A stretch of DNA of 35,167 nucleotides. Origin: Rhodospirillaceae bacterium (lineage in GTDB: Bacteria; Pseudomonadota; Alphaproteobacteria; Rhodospirillales; UBA2165). The translations under genes were made by a program, and so were the position numbers. The notes under the pieces are model-generated. The model did not search any database. It had not been told where the DNA came from and was given only the letters and a program-made list of their open reading frames with translations. The stretch spans positions 1 to 35,167 of the forward strand of contig JABIIH010000241.1 in assembly GCA_018649245.1 (NCBI GenBank), in the 5' to 3' direction. How positions within the stretch are numbered: the first letter of the stretch is position 1; the number at the start of each line of letters is the position of its first letter. Of this stretch, positions 17,738 through 26,866 are shown one piece after another.

Positions 17738-18534
17738 GTAAAATTCATGAAACAGCCATTATCGAAGATGGCGCTAAAATCGGTCAGGAGGTTCAAATCG
17801 GGCCGTATTGTTGCATCGGCAGTGAAGTGACGCTGGCCGATGGTGTTAAGTTTGAGTCTCACGTTGTTGCTTCCGGTATAACGTCAATTGGCGAAGGTAC
17901 CCACATTTTTCCCTTCGCCTCAATCGGCACACAACCCCAAGATCTAAAATATCAAGGCGAGCGTTCTCGCTTGGAGATCGGCGCTAATAATGTCATTCGG
18001 GAACATGTGACCATGAACCCAGGCACTGATGGCGGCGGCCTGGTGACCAAAGTCGGTGATAATTGCCTCTTTATGATGGCCTCGCATGTTGCCCATGACT
18101 GCCAAATTGGCGACAATGTTATCATGGTGAACAATGCGACCTTAGGCGGGCATGTAGAAATAGGCGAATTTGCTATTGTCGGCGGGCTTTCTGCCGTTCA
18201 TCAGTTCGTCCGGATTGGCCGTCATGCGATGATTGGTGGCATGTCAGGTGTTGAGAATGATGTCATACCATATGGTTCCGTAGTCGGTAATCGGGCGCAT
18301 CTTTCAGGATTAAATTTGGTTGGGCTCAAACGACGTGGATTTTCGCGTGATGTTATCCATGATCTGCGCCGAGCCTATCGCCTCTTATTTTCACTGGAAG
18401 GGACGCAGACGGAAAGATTAGCCGATGTCGCGGAACTTTTCTCCACTATCGAACCGGTCATGGAAATCCTTGATTTTATGAACGAAGATTCCAGTCGTGC
18501 AATTTGTCAGCCTTTATTAGAGGATGCAGCCTAA
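17734..18534 (+). CDS. lpxA: UDP-N-acetylglucosamine acyltransferase
   Basis: First lipid A enzyme: transfers a 3-hydroxyacyl chain to the 3-OH of UDP-GlcNAc. The 266 residues match the usual length. An N-terminal left-handed beta helix of hexapeptide repeats (IHETAIIEDGAKIG onward) contains MMASHVAHDCQIG, where H121 corresponds to the catalytic His of E. coli LpxA. GGLSAVHQFVRIGRHAMIGG follows, and the C-terminal part is helical (DLRRAYRLLF). The start overlaps fabZ by four bases and the end overlaps the lpxI-lpxB gene by eleven, so this stretch is translationally coupled. Confidence 0.97.
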   Translation: MSKIHETAIIEDGAKIGQEVQIGPYCCIGSEVTLADGVKFESHVVASGITSIGEGTHIFPFASIGTQPQDLKYQGERSRLEIGANNVIREHVTMNPGTDGGGLVTKVGDNCLFMMASHVAHDCQIGDNVIMVNNATLGGHVEIGEFAIVGGLSAVHQFVRIGRHAMIGGMSGVENDVIPYGSVVGNRAHLSGLNLVGLKRRGFSRDVIHDLRRAYRLLFSLEGTQTERLADVAELFSTIEPVMEILDFMNEDSSRAICQPLLEDAA

Positions 18535-20524
18535 GCTCGGCATCATTGCCGGCGGAGGGAGTCTGCCGCAGCGGATAATTGATATCTGTCGTGCGTCGGG
18601 TCGAGAATTTTATGTAATCGCCATCGAAGGTCACGCACTGCCCCAGCAGCTTGTAGACACACCGCACAGCTGGATTAGAATTGGCGCTGCGGGAAGTGGC
18701 TTAAATATTCTCAAACAGCAGAATGTCAAAGAACTTGTGATGATTGGCGATGTCAAAATGCCATCGCTCAAAGATTTGCGCCCAGACCTGCGAACGGCAA
18801 AGTTCTTTGCTAAATTGGGCGTCCAGGCGCTGGGTGACAATAGTTTGCTGTCAGCTGCGGCAGCCGAACTTGAAGCAGAAGGCTTTAGGGTCGTTGGTGT
18901 TGATGAAATACTCAGTGATCTGTTGGCACCAGAAGGGATGCTTGGAAGTGTCTCCGCCGCCGAGTTTGCCGAAGATATTATACTCGGCATTAATGCTGCC
19001 CGTGATTTAGGGCGTCGAGACGTCGGGCAGGCGGTAATTGCAAATTCCGGTCAAGTTATCGTTGAAGAAGATAGTGCCGGTACGGCCGATATGATTAACC
19101 GGAGCCGAGAGTGTTCACCTAATGGCGAAGGCGGCATTTTAGTTAAAATTAAAAAGCCCGGACAAGACCGGCGGATGGATTTGCCGACAATTGGTGCAGA
19201 CACCGTTGAACAGGCACGGCAAGCGGGGCTAAAGGGTATCGTTATTCAAGCTGACGAGAGCATCGTTGTTGATCTTGAGGAAGTTGTTAAGGCAGCCAAT
19301 AGTGCAGGTATTTTTATCGAAGCCGTTCGTTTGGCGGATGATAAGGCAACAAATGTTCCTGAAATCTATCTCATTGCTGGTGAGCCTTCAGGCGATCACT
19401 TGGGCGCCCGGTTAATGGCTGCTCTAAAATCCCAAACCGGTGATGAGGTTAGGTTTTCCGGCATCGGGGGGCCTGAGATGACAAAGCAGGGGCTCTCTAG
19501 CCTATTCCCGATGTCTGAGCTTACGGTTATGGGCCTGGCAGAGGTTCTACCCAGGTTACCGAAACTGTTGCGGCGGATTCGTGAGGCGGCCCGTCATATT
19601 CTTAACATCAAACCTGATGTCGTGGTTACCATTGACGCCCCGGATTTTTCCTTGCGGGTGGCTAAAAAAATTCAGGGCAAGTCGATCCCGCTGGTACATT
19701 ACGTGGCGCCGTCAGTTTGGGCCTGGAAGCCGGGTAGAGCGAAAAAAATTGCGCCGATCCTTGATCACTTGATGACCTTGCTGCCTTTTGAGCCGCCTTA
19801 TTTTGAGCGGGAAGGTCTTGCCAGTACCTTTGTCGGTCATTCTATACTTGAAAGTGATGCGGCAATGGGGGATGGCGCCGCATTTCGTTCTCGCCATAAT
19901 ATCGATCCAGTAGCAAAAGTGTTGACCGTTCTGCCTGGCAGTCGCCATAGCGAGGTTAAATTCCTGTTGCCGGCCATTTTTGATGCAATTAAACATCTAG
20001 ATCATTCAAACTTACGAGTAATTCTGCCGACTGTTGAGACATTGGAAACAGAAATAAAACAGGCGATTACAATTTGGCCGGAGGAAATTTCTAAACTGGT
20101 GACGATTGTTACTGGCGAAGAGGCGAAAATTGATGCTTTTGCGGCTTCTGACGCCGCGATTGCCGCCTCAGGCACTGTTGCCCTTGAATTGGCTATGGCG
20201 CGGGTGCCTTACGTGACAATTTATAAATTTAACGCGTTAACCGCGGTCATTGCCCGCCGCCTGGTTAAAACGCCTTTTGTGAATATTATCAATGTACTGC
20301 TGGACCGAGAGGTAGTGCCGGAGCTTATCCAGGAAGATTGCCGGGGTGACGTAATTGCCCCACACATTACAAAGTTTTTATCGGGCGATGACAGTGCCAA
20401 ACTTCAAGTTGCAAACTTCGAAGAAGCTATCGCCCGGCTGCAGGATGATGACCAGAAACCAAGTGAAAGAGCTGCCAAGGTCGTGCTTGAAGTCATTGTC
20501 CAACATGCAAAACTTAGCAAATAA
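18524..20524 (+). CDS. lpxI-lpxB: Fused LpxI-LpxB: UDP-diacylglucosamine pyrophosphatase / lipid A disaccharide synthase
   Basis: A single uninterrupted 666-residue frame. Residues 1 to about 270 are a complete LpxI (DUF1009): LGIIAGGGSLPQRI, ARDLGRRDVGQAVI, then LPTIGADTVEQARQAGLKG. LpxI hydrolyses UDP-2,3-diacylglucosamine to lipid X. From E280 on is a complete LpxB, a GT19 glycosyltransferase: IYLIAGEPSGDHLG, FSGIGGPEM, VHYVAPSVWAWKPGRAKKI, FVGHSILE, VLPGSRHSEV and IAASGTVALELA. LpxB joins UDP-diacylglucosamine to lipid X. Only about ten residues (RLADDKATNV) link them. There is no in-frame ATG at the junction; one TTG (19331) has no ribosome binding site. Both halves look intact. Known alphaproteobacterial relatives usually carry lpxI and lpxB as neighbouring genes. 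Confidence 0.93.
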   Translation: MQPKLGIIAGGGSLPQRIIDICRASGREFYVIAIEGHALPQQLVDTPHSWIRIGAAGSGLNILKQQNVKELVMIGDVKMPSLKDLRPDLRTAKFFAKLGVQALGDNSLLSAAAAELEAEGFRVVGVDEILSDLLAPEGMLGSVSAAEFAEDIILGINAARDLGRRDVGQAVIANSGQVIVEEDSAGTADMINRSRECSPNGEGGILVKIKKPGQDRRMDLPTIGADTVEQARQAGLKGIVIQADESIVVDLEEVVKAANSAGIFIEAVRLADDKATNVPEIYLIAGEPSGDHLGARLMAALKSQTGDEVRFSGIGGPEMTKQGLSSLFPMSELTVMGLAEVLPRLPKLLRRIREAARHILNIKPDVVVTIDAPDFSLRVAKKIQGKSIPLVHYVAPSVWAWKPGRAKKIAPILDHLMTLLPFEPPYFEREGLASTFVGHSILESDAAMGDGAAFRSRHNIDPVAKVLTVLPGSRHSEVKFLLPAIFDAIKHLDHSNLRVILPTVETLETEIKQAITIWPEEISKLVTIVTGEEAKIDAFAASDAAIAASGTVALELAMARVPYVTIYKFNALTAVIARRLVKTPFVNIINVLLDREVVPELIQEDCRGDVIAPHITKFLSGDDSAKLQVANFEEAIARLQDDDQKPSERAAKVVLEVIVQHAKLSK

Positions 20525-20547
20525 ACTAACTAGAAATAGAGGGAAAA

Positions 20548-20955
20548 ATGAACGATTTATCTAGTAAATTCAGACTGTTACACACCATGATCCGGGTTCG
20601 GGATCTAGACAAATCAATTGATTTTTATACCCGCTTGTTGGGCATGAACGAATTGCGCCGGACGGATTTTGAAGGTGGCCGTTTTACCTTGGCCTTCGTC
20701 GGCTACGGTGATGAAGAAAGTAGTGCCGTTGTTGAACTAACCTACAATTGGGATCAGGCAGAGCCTTACGAACTTGGTGATGGCTTTGGCCATCTGGCGA
20801 TTGCTGTACCGGATGCCTATGCAGTCTGTGAGGCAATGGAAAAAGAGGGTATCGATGTGCCACGCCCGGCGGGTCCAATGAAGCACGGCACGCGCGTCAT
20901 CGCCTTTATTAAAGATCCAGACGGGTATATGATTGAGTTAGTGCAAAGAGACTGA
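20548..20955 (+). CDS. gloA: Lactoylglutathione lyase (glyoxalase I)
   Basis: Isomerises the methylglyoxal-glutathione hemithioacetal to S-lactoylglutathione, detoxifying methylglyoxal. The 135 residues hold two VOC modules. H12, E63, H82 and E130 align in spacing with the four metal ligands of E. coli GlxI, the nickel-type enzyme. Segments LLHTMIRVRDLDKSIDFY and FIKDPDGYMIELVQ are typical. AGAGGG sits six bases before the ATG. It follows lpxI-lpxB by 23 bases and is likely the last gene of that transcript; it meets gltA tail to tail with a five-base gap. Confidence 0.93.
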   Translation: MNDLSSKFRLLHTMIRVRDLDKSIDFYTRLLGMNELRRTDFEGGRFTLAFVGYGDEESSAVVELTYNWDQAEPYELGDGFGHLAIAVPDAYAVCEAMEKEGIDVPRPAGPMKHGTRVIAFIKDPDGYMIELVQRD

Positions 20956-20960
20956 CCGTA

Positions 20961-22265
20961 TTAGCGTTTTTTCAATTCCACATAGTCTCGAGTATCTGAA
21001 CCGAGATAGAGCTGACGTGGCCGGCCGATTTTTTGTGTTGGATCTTCAATCATTTCATTCCATTGAGAAATCCAGCCAACCGTACGGGCTACGGCAAATA
21101 GCACGGTGAACATAGAAACCGGGATGCCGATAGCTTTAAAAATAATGCCTGAATAGAAATCGACATTAGGATAGAGTTTCCGCTCAACGAAATAATCGTC
21201 TTCCAGAGCAATACGTTCCAGTTCCATGGCCAGATCAAGCAGCGGCTCATCGGTAATACCCAACTCACCCAAAACCTCATGACAGGATTGCTGCATAACT
21301 TTGGCGCGAGGATCAAAGTTCTTATAAACCCGATGGCCAAAACCCATCAGACGGAACGGATCATCCTTATCCTTCGCCTTTTTAACGAATTCATTGATCT
21401 TGCTGACATCGCCAATTTGATTAAGCATGGTCAGTACAGCTTCGTTTGCGCCACCGTGAGCTGGACCCCACAGGGACGCAATGCCAGCGGCGATGCAGGC
21501 AAACGGGTTGGCGCCACTGGAGCCGGCCAGACGAACCGTCGAGGTCGAGGCGTTTTGCTCATGATCCGCATGGAGAATAAGAATTCGATCCATTGCTTTG
21601 GCGAGTGTTTCGCTGACTTCGTAATCTTCGGCCGGTGTGGCGAACATCATATGCAGGAAGTTTTCGGCAAAGCTGAGATCATTACGTGGCGGGATGAAGG
21701 GTTGGCCAACCGAATATTTAAAGGCCTGAGCAGCGATTGTCGGAACCTTGGCGATCAAGCGATAGGAGGACACCATACGATGATGGGGATCGTTAATATC
21801 AAGACTATCGTGGTAAAAAGCGGAAAGTGCGCCGACGACGCCGCACATGATAGCCATCGGGTGGGAATCGCGCCGGAAACCGTGGAAAAAGGAGTTAAAT
21901 TGTTCATGCAGCATCGTGTGATGGGTAATATCATGAACAAATTTCGATTTTTCTTCGGTGTTTGGCAGTTCACCATATAGCAGCAGATAACAGGTCTCGA
22001 GATAGTCTGATTTTTCTGCTAATTGATCGATCGGATAACCGCGATACAGCAAAATACCTTCATCACCATCGATGTAGGTGATTTTAGACTCGCAGCTGCC
22101 GGTGGAGGTGAAACCGGGGTCATAGGTGAAGCAATCTGTATCGGCATAAAGACGTCTAACATCTATGACCTTGGGGCCGACGGAGCCTTCTAAAACAGGT
22201 AATTCCCAAGATTCTCCTGAAGCATTATCGGTCAGCGTAAAGGAGTTTGAGTTCTTGTCGTTCAT
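20961..22265 (-). CDS. gltA: Citrate synthase
   Basis: Condenses acetyl-CoA and oxaloacetate to citrate, entering the TCA cycle. The 434 residues match the long, hexameric type of Gram-negative bacteria (E. coli GltA is 427). The catalytic triad is visible: H270 in [12 protein letters not shown]311 in [14 protein letters not shown] and D369 in YPNVDFYSG. The N-terminal beta-rich domain of the NADH-regulated type is present ([15 protein letters not shown]). GGGGGT lies about nine bases before the ATG. It has its own good promoter behind gltX and is transcribed against gloA. Confidence 0.97.
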   Translation of the reverse strand: MNDKNSNSFTLTDNASGESWELPVLEGSVGPKVIDVRRLYADTDCFTYDPGFTSTGSCESKITYIDGDEGILLYRGYPIDQLAEKSDYLETCYLLLYGELPNTEEKSKFVHDITHHTMLHEQFNSFFHGFRRDSHPMAIMCGVVGALSAFYHDSLDINDPHHRMVSSYRLIAKVPTIAAQAFKYSVGQPFIPPRNDLSFAENFLHMMFATPAEDYEVSETLAKAMDRILILHADHEQNASTSTVRLAGSSGANPFACIAAGIASLWGPAHGGANEAVLTMLNQIGDVSKINEFVKKAKDKDDPFRLMGFGHRVYKNFDPRAKVMQQSCHEVLGELGITDEPLLDLAMELERIALEDDYFVERKLYPNVDFYSGIIFKAIGIPVSMFTVLFAVARTVGWISQWNEMIEDPTQKIGRPRQLYLGSDTRDYVELKKR

Positions 22266-22316
22266 GGTCTTTAACCCCCAAGGATTATTGATTGTTGGTT
22301 GCCGGTCGCGGGCGGA

Positions 22317-22344
22317 AATATGAATTTTTTTACCGGAATGTCAA
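22317..22344 (-). promoter_or_regulatory. Promoter of gltA
   Basis: Reading the minus strand, a perfect TTGACA (22344-22339) is followed 16 bases later by CATATT (22322-22317, four of six). Transcription would start near 22310, giving a leader of about 45 bases with the GGGGGT ribosome binding site. It lies in the 98-base gap between gltX and gltA. The perfect -35 makes this one of the more convincing promoters in the window. Confidence 0.55.
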
Positions 22345-22363
22345 GCTAGGCAGGTTAGAGTAC

Positions 22364-23767
22364 CTACAAAAAAACGTCATCTAGCCGAGCCAAAGCCTCT
22401 TCTTTACCGAGTACTTCCATGACTTCAAAAATACCAGGAGAGGCGTGTGAGCCGCTCAATGCCGAGCGCAAAGGTTGGGCAATTTTACCTAAGCCGACTT
22501 CCTCTTTTTCAGCTACATCTCGCGCAATTTGATCAATTGAATCCTGCTCCCAAATCTCAATTTTTGCCAATTCGGTGCGTATTTTAGCCAACATATCGAG
22601 GCCATTTTGATCCAAATTTTTGGCTGCTTTTGGTGTGATTTTAATTGGCCTTTTGGCTGCATAAAAGACTGCATTTTCAGCGAGTTCTAAGATATTTTTA
22701 GCGCGATCCTTTAGGCTTTCCATACCCTGTTCAAGGCGGCTTTCCGCTTCTTCGGAAAGATTTCCATCTAGCAGTTTTGAAACTTCCGGCAGGATCAACT
22801 CAACCAATCGCTCGTTATCCGCTTGATTGATATAATGACTGTTTAAACTTGAGAGTTTATCCAGGTCAAAGCGGGCAGCACCCTTGCCGACAGCAGCTAA
22901 ATCAAACCACTCAATCGCTTGCTCCTGACTGATAATTTCATCATCACCGTGGGACCAGCCGAGGCGCAATAAATAATTATTTAGTGCCTCGGGTAAGAAG
23001 CCCATATCGCGATAGGCCTCAACTCCAAGGGCGCCATGACGCTTCGAAAGTTTAGCGCCATCGCTGCCGTGAAGCAGCGGCATATGAGCAAAAATCGGTA
23101 TTTCCCAATCGAGGGCATGGTAGATTTGAATTTGGCGGAAGGTGTTGGTCAAATGATCGTCACCTCGGACAACGTGAGTGATTCCCATATCATGATCATC
23201 GACGACAACGGCCAGCATATAGGTTGGTGTGCCGTCCGCCCGCAACAGGATCATATCGTCCATTTGATCATTATTAACCGTGACTTCACCTTGGATGGCA
23301 TCGGATATGCTGGTTAGCCCATCCAATGTTGCTTTCAGCCGGACCACCGGATCAATACCGGCCGGGGCATCAGCTGGATCACGATCCCGCCAAGTGCCGT
23401 CATATAATCGAGTGCTGCCTGCCGCCCGCGCAGATTCACGCATTTCAGTTAGTTCATCCGGCGAGCAATAGCAATGATAAGCCTTACCATCCGCCAATAA
23501 TTGGCGGGCAATCTCGGCATGATGGTCACGCCGTTCAAACTGCGAGTAGGCGTCGCCATCCCAGTCCAGACCAAGCCATTTCATACCACCATAAATGGCT
23601 GCAACAGCTTCATCGGTTGAACGTTTACGGTCGGTATCTTCAATGCGCAGTAAAAACTCACCGCCATGGTGTTTGGCGTAGAGCCAATTGAATAAGGCAG
23701 TGCGCGCGCCACCAATATGGAGAAAACCTGTAGGAGAGGGTGCAAAACGAGTAACGACTTTGGGCAA
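22364..23767 (-). CDS. gltX: Glutamyl-tRNA synthetase
   Basis: A class I aminoacyl-tRNA synthetase charging tRNA-Glu. The 467 residues match the family. The class signatures are RFAPSPTGFLHIGGART (HIGG at 17-20) and GAKLSKRHGA (KLSKR at 239-243), and the Glu-specific FLLRIEDTDRKRS is present. YHCYCSPDEL lies in the region where some GluRS bind zinc. The start is TTG at 23767: an in-frame stop lies just upstream and the conserved VVTRFAPSP begins three residues in, so no other start works. Alphaproteobacteria often carry two gltX copies; whether this copy charges tRNA-Glu, tRNA-Gln or both cannot be decided here. Confidence 0.96.
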   Translation of the reverse strand: MPKVVTRFAPSPTGFLHIGGARTALFNWLYAKHHGGEFLLRIEDTDRKRSTDEAVAAIYGGMKWLGLDWDGDAYSQFERRDHHAEIARQLLADGKAYHCYCSPDELTEMRESARAAGSTRLYDGTWRDRDPADAPAGIDPVVRLKATLDGLTSISDAIQGEVTVNNDQMDDMILLRADGTPTYMLAVVVDDHDMGITHVVRGDDHLTNTFRQIQIYHALDWEIPIFAHMPLLHGSDGAKLSKRHGALGVEAYRDMGFLPEALNNYLLRLGWSHGDDEIISQEQAIEWFDLAAVGKGAARFDLDKLSSLNSHYINQADNERLVELILPEVSKLLDGNLSEEAESRLEQGMESLKDRAKNILELAENAVFYAAKRPIKITPKAAKNLDQNGLDMLAKIRTELAKIEIWEQDSIDQIARDVAEKEEVGLGKIAQPLRSALSGSHASPGIFEVMEVLGKEEALARLDDVFL

Positions 23768-23905
23768 AACGGTTCAACCTATTGAAATTATTAGATAAAT
23801 TATCAGAAGGCGGCCAGTTTAGCGGCTGCTTTCGGCTCTGTCACTCTGAAAACCAAGGCCTTAAGATTAGTCGACGGCCATAGGTATTAATGCTAGTAAA
23901 TTAGC

Positions 23906-26017
23906 ATGTCCCAACACTTAAAAATAATCATCAATCAATTCCTCGCTGACCGTGACCGCTGGGTGCTCTGGTTGCCGGTATTTGTAGGTCTTGGCGTGGG
24001 ATCTTATTTCAGTCTCAATAGCGAGCCCCCAGCGTGGACTGGCATTCTCATCGTTTTAGCTGCCGGGCTCACGGTGTATTTCAGGCGACAAAATTTTATA
24101 GTGCTTTGTGGTGGCGTGGTGATAATTGCCATCGCCATTGGTTTTAGCGCGGCGCAATGGCGGACTTTGACGGTTGCCCATCCGGTACTGCAAAAACGCA
24201 TCGGACCGACTACTATCAGCGGTCGTATTCTACAGGTTGAAAATTTTGAAAACGGACCGCGCATTACGCTTGAAAAAATCCACTTGGCGTTTTTAGCACC
24301 CTACGAGATGCCGCAACAGGCTCGCCTGAAATTACGTGGGAATCAGCCAGACTTTGCCCCCGGGCAGTGGATTAAAGTGCGGGGTGTGCTAACGCCTCCG
24401 CCGGCGCCCGTCATGCCCGGGAGTTTCGATTTTCAACGCCGTTTCTATTTTATGGAAATAGGCGCTACCGGTTTTGGTATGGGAAAGGCAACGATAATAC
24501 AAAGGTCGGATACTGGAGCCTCTAATATTCCAATTTCAACTGCGGTCAATTTGTTTATTGCCGAGCTTCGCCATGAGATGGCCGAAAAAATACGCCGCGC
24601 CATTCCAGGGGCAATTGGCGGCGTCGCCGCAGCACTCATGACCGGTGATCGAAGTGGCATTCCGAAGTCGGTCCTGGAGGCTTTCCGGCAATCCGGCTTG
24701 GCGCATTTGCTGGCTATTTCAGGCTTACATATTGGCTTGGTGGCAGGGCTGCTTTTTGGTGGAATTCGGACCATTTTTGCGCTTATACCTGCCGTGGCGT
24801 TACGCCAGCCGATCAAGAAATGGGCAGCATTTTTGGCTATTTTAGGCGCTTTCGCCTATGCGGTTATGGCGGGGGCGACAGTGCCGACCCAGCGCGCTTT
24901 TTTAATGATTAGCCTGGTCTTAATGGCGGTTATCGTTGACCGCCAGGGTATCTCGTTGCGCCTGGTTGCCTGGGCGGCATTGGCAATTCTCCTGCTGCGG
25001 CCCGAGAGCTTGTTGGGTGCCAGCTTCCAACTTTCCTTTGCCGCTGTCATTGCGCTGATTGCTGCTTATGAATTTTTGAAGGAGCGAAATATCGAGCAGG
25101 ATAGAACTGTCTGGTGGCGGCGACCGGTGCGCTATATCGCCGGCATTGCGTTGACGACAATCATTGCGACCGCTGCTACCTCACCTTTTGCAATTTACCA
25201 TTTTAACCAATTGGCGCAGTTTGGTCTATTTGCCAATGTTCTTGCCGTCCCGGTAACCGCACTGTGGATTATGCCCTGGGCTATTGTGTCCTTTCTTTTG
25301 CTGCCACTCGGCTTGGCGGAATTTGGCTTGATCCCAATGGGCTGGGGCGTCGAGCTTATTATTACCATCGCCCAAACTATTGCGGGTTGGAAAGGTGCCG
25401 TTGTCATTGTTCCGGCGCTGCCGGTTTCAGCACTCGTGGCCGTTGGTATTGGTGGTTTATGGCTTTGTTTGTGGCGGCAAAAGTGGCGATTGGGTGGGGC
25501 CGGACTGGTGGTTTTAGGATTCAGTTCGGTATTTTTTGTTTCATCTCCGGATATTGTCGTTGAAGAACGCGGCAAGCTCTTTGCCGTTAAAGGATCTAGC
25601 GGAACATTACACCTGTCTTCCCAGCGTGTTTCAAAATTTGCCGGTGAAACCTGGTTGCGGCGGGTAGGGCAAAGTGATCAAACCCGGCAGAATTGGCCCA
25701 AACAAGGCTTTTCCCAGGATAAATCGCTGACCTGTGACCGGTTAGGCTGCATATTTTTGCAAAAAGGGCACAAAGTTGCCCTGATCACCGATTCTCAGGC
25801 TGTTCCGGAAGATTGCCAAAGCGCCGATATCGTTGTCAGTGCGGTGCCGGTGCCGTGGCACTGCCCTTCCGCCGAGCTGGTTATCGACTGGTTTGATTTG
25901 TGGCGCCATGGCGCGCATGCGATTTGGTTGCGGCAAGAAGGCGTCTTGGTCGAGAACGTCAACGGCAAAAGAGGACATAGACCTTGGGTCTTACGGCCGC
26001 GTGAAAAAGAAAAATAA
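23906..26017 (+). CDS. comEC: ComEC/Rec2-family competence protein (DNA uptake channel)
   Basis: A polytopic inner-membrane protein of 703 residues. Two hydrophobic segments open the protein, followed by the DUF4131 domain (about 70-200; PPAPVMPGSFDFQRRFYF). The competence domain contains LMTGDRSGIPKSVLEAFRQSGLAHLLAISGLHIGL and then many membrane helices to about residue 545. The C-terminal ~155 residues occupy the place of the metallo-beta-lactamase domain, but I see no HxHxDH motif, so the nuclease-like domain is truncated or degenerate. The family forms the channel for single-stranded DNA in natural transformation; that this organism is transformable is not shown. It is divergent from gltX (138-base gap) and convergent with lexA (7 bases). 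Confidence 0.9.
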   Translation: MSQHLKIIINQFLADRDRWVLWLPVFVGLGVGSYFSLNSEPPAWTGILIVLAAGLTVYFRRQNFIVLCGGVVIIAIAIGFSAAQWRTLTVAHPVLQKRIGPTTISGRILQVENFENGPRITLEKIHLAFLAPYEMPQQARLKLRGNQPDFAPGQWIKVRGVLTPPPAPVMPGSFDFQRRFYFMEIGATGFGMGKATIIQRSDTGASNIPISTAVNLFIAELRHEMAEKIRRAIPGAIGGVAAALMTGDRSGIPKSVLEAFRQSGLAHLLAISGLHIGLVAGLLFGGIRTIFALIPAVALRQPIKKWAAFLAILGAFAYAVMAGATVPTQRAFLMISLVLMAVIVDRQGISLRLVAWAALAILLLRPESLLGASFQLSFAAVIALIAAYEFLKERNIEQDRTVWWRRPVRYIAGIALTTIIATAATSPFAIYHFNQLAQFGLFANVLAVPVTALWIMPWAIVSFLLLPLGLAEFGLIPMGWGVELIITIAQTIAGWKGAVVIVPALPVSALVAVGIGGLWLCLWRQKWRLGGAGLVVLGFSSVFFVSSPDIVVEERGKLFAVKGSSGTLHLSSQRVSKFAGETWLRRVGQSDQTRQNWPKQGFSQDKSLTCDRLGCIFLQKGHKVALITDSQAVPEDCQSADIVVSAVPVPWHCPSAELVIDWFDLWRHGAHAIWLRQEGVLVENVNGKRGHRPWVLRPREKEK

Positions 26018-26024
26018 ACCAGGC

Positions 26025-26714
26025 TTAGTGATAGGAGCGGATCAAGCCGACGAGTTTACCCTGCACCTTAATCCGGTCGGGTCCAAATATCTGTGTTTCA
26101 TAATCTTTGTTGGCCGGTTCCAAGGCAATGGTGTCGCCTTTTTTGCGAATGCGTTTGAGCGTCGCTTCGCTGTCATCTACCAAGGCGACGACAATAGTTC
26201 CGTTTTCAGCCGTATCGCATTTCTCAATGACCACGGTATCGCCATCGTAAATGCCGGCTTCAATCATGGAATCACCATCAATTTCAAGGGCATAGTGTTC
26301 GCCGCGGCCCATTAGACCAGGCGGTACACCAATAAAGCTGGTGGCATCACTGATGGCTTCAATGGGCGTGCCGGCAGCAATTCTACCCAATAGGGGCAAC
26401 TCGGCAGCATCATTGGCCGCAGCCGGTTGAGCGTCGCCATTGCCAAAATCACCTTTAATGACATTCGGTGCATAAGTCGGTGCAGTAGAATTTTGCGCAT
26501 TTTCAGGCAGCTTAATAACTTCCAAAGCACGAGCGCGATGGGGCAGGCGGCGGATAAATCCGCGCTCTTCCAAGCCGGTGATCAGGCGATGAATGCCTGA
26601 TTTAGATTTCAGGTCGAGAGCGTCTTTCATTTCATCGAAGGAGGGGGAGACACCAGATTCGCGAAGACTGTGATCGATATACATAAGCAATTCATATTGT
26701 TTTTTAGTGAGCAT
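26025..26714 (-). CDS. lexA: LexA repressor
   Basis: The SOS-response repressor, which self-cleaves when RecA filaments form. In 229 residues the N-terminal winged helix-turn-helix (about 1-65; [18 protein letters not shown]) is followed by a variable linker. The self-cleavage Ala114-Gly115 lies in [12 protein letters not shown]149 (GDSMIEAG) and K187 (ATLKRI) form the Ser-Lys catalytic dyad. AGGAGT lies upstream of the ATG. It is last in the trpG-to-lexA series but has its own promoter with an SOS box at 26852-26866, so autoregulation is expected. Confidence 0.97.
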   Translation of the reverse strand: MLTKKQYELLMYIDHSLRESGVSPSFDEMKDALDLKSKSGIHRLITGLEERGFIRRLPHRARALEVIKLPENAQNSTAPTYAPNVIKGDFGNGDAQPAAANDAAELPLLGRIAAGTPIEAISDATSFIGVPPGLMGRGEHYALEIDGDSMIEAGIYDGDTVVIEKCDTAENGTIVVALVDDSEATLKRIRKKGDTIALEPANKDYETQIFGPDRIKVQGKLVGLIRSYH

Positions 26715-26851
26715 ATCTTAACTCCTGATTATAATTGCTCTGCACCAATTCAACTCTGTCGTTATTTGCGATTTTTTTGTCAAAATCACAATATAGCCGC
26801 CTTAGTTGTGCTACCTACTAAATGTAAAACAAAACCAAAACGTCTATACAT

Positions 26852-26866
26852 GTTCTAGTTTGGTTC
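26852..26866 (-). promoter_or_regulatory. LexA binding site (alphaproteobacterial SOS box)
   Basis: GTTC (26852-26855) and GTTC (26863-26866) are separated by seven bases on the + strand. This GTTC-N7-GTTC direct repeat is the LexA target known from alphaproteobacteria such as Rhodobacter and Caulobacter, and it differs from the E. coli CTGT-N8-ACAG palindrome. It overlaps the -10 element and spacer of the lexA promoter, the position needed for repression. Confidence 0.8.

Noticed and set aside
19331-19361. Possible separate lpxB start (TTG 19331) inside the fused gene
   Set aside because: No Shine-Dalgarno precedes it, the upstream LpxI frame runs through without a stop, and no in-frame ATG lies at the junction.
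21279-21980. 233-codon open frame on the + strand inside gltA
   Set aside because: Antisense to the conserved core of citrate synthase, with no family resemblance; a shadow frame.
26728-26733. TATAAT on the minus strand close to lexA
   Set aside because: No -35 hexamer at a suitable distance, and the start would fall in the Shine-Dalgarno region; the upstream promoter with the SOS box is better.
26770-26788. Small inverted repeat (GATTTT ... AAAATC) in the lexA leader
   Set aside because: An AT-rich 6-bp stem is weak and common by chance; no T-run after a GC-rich stem, so not called as a terminator.
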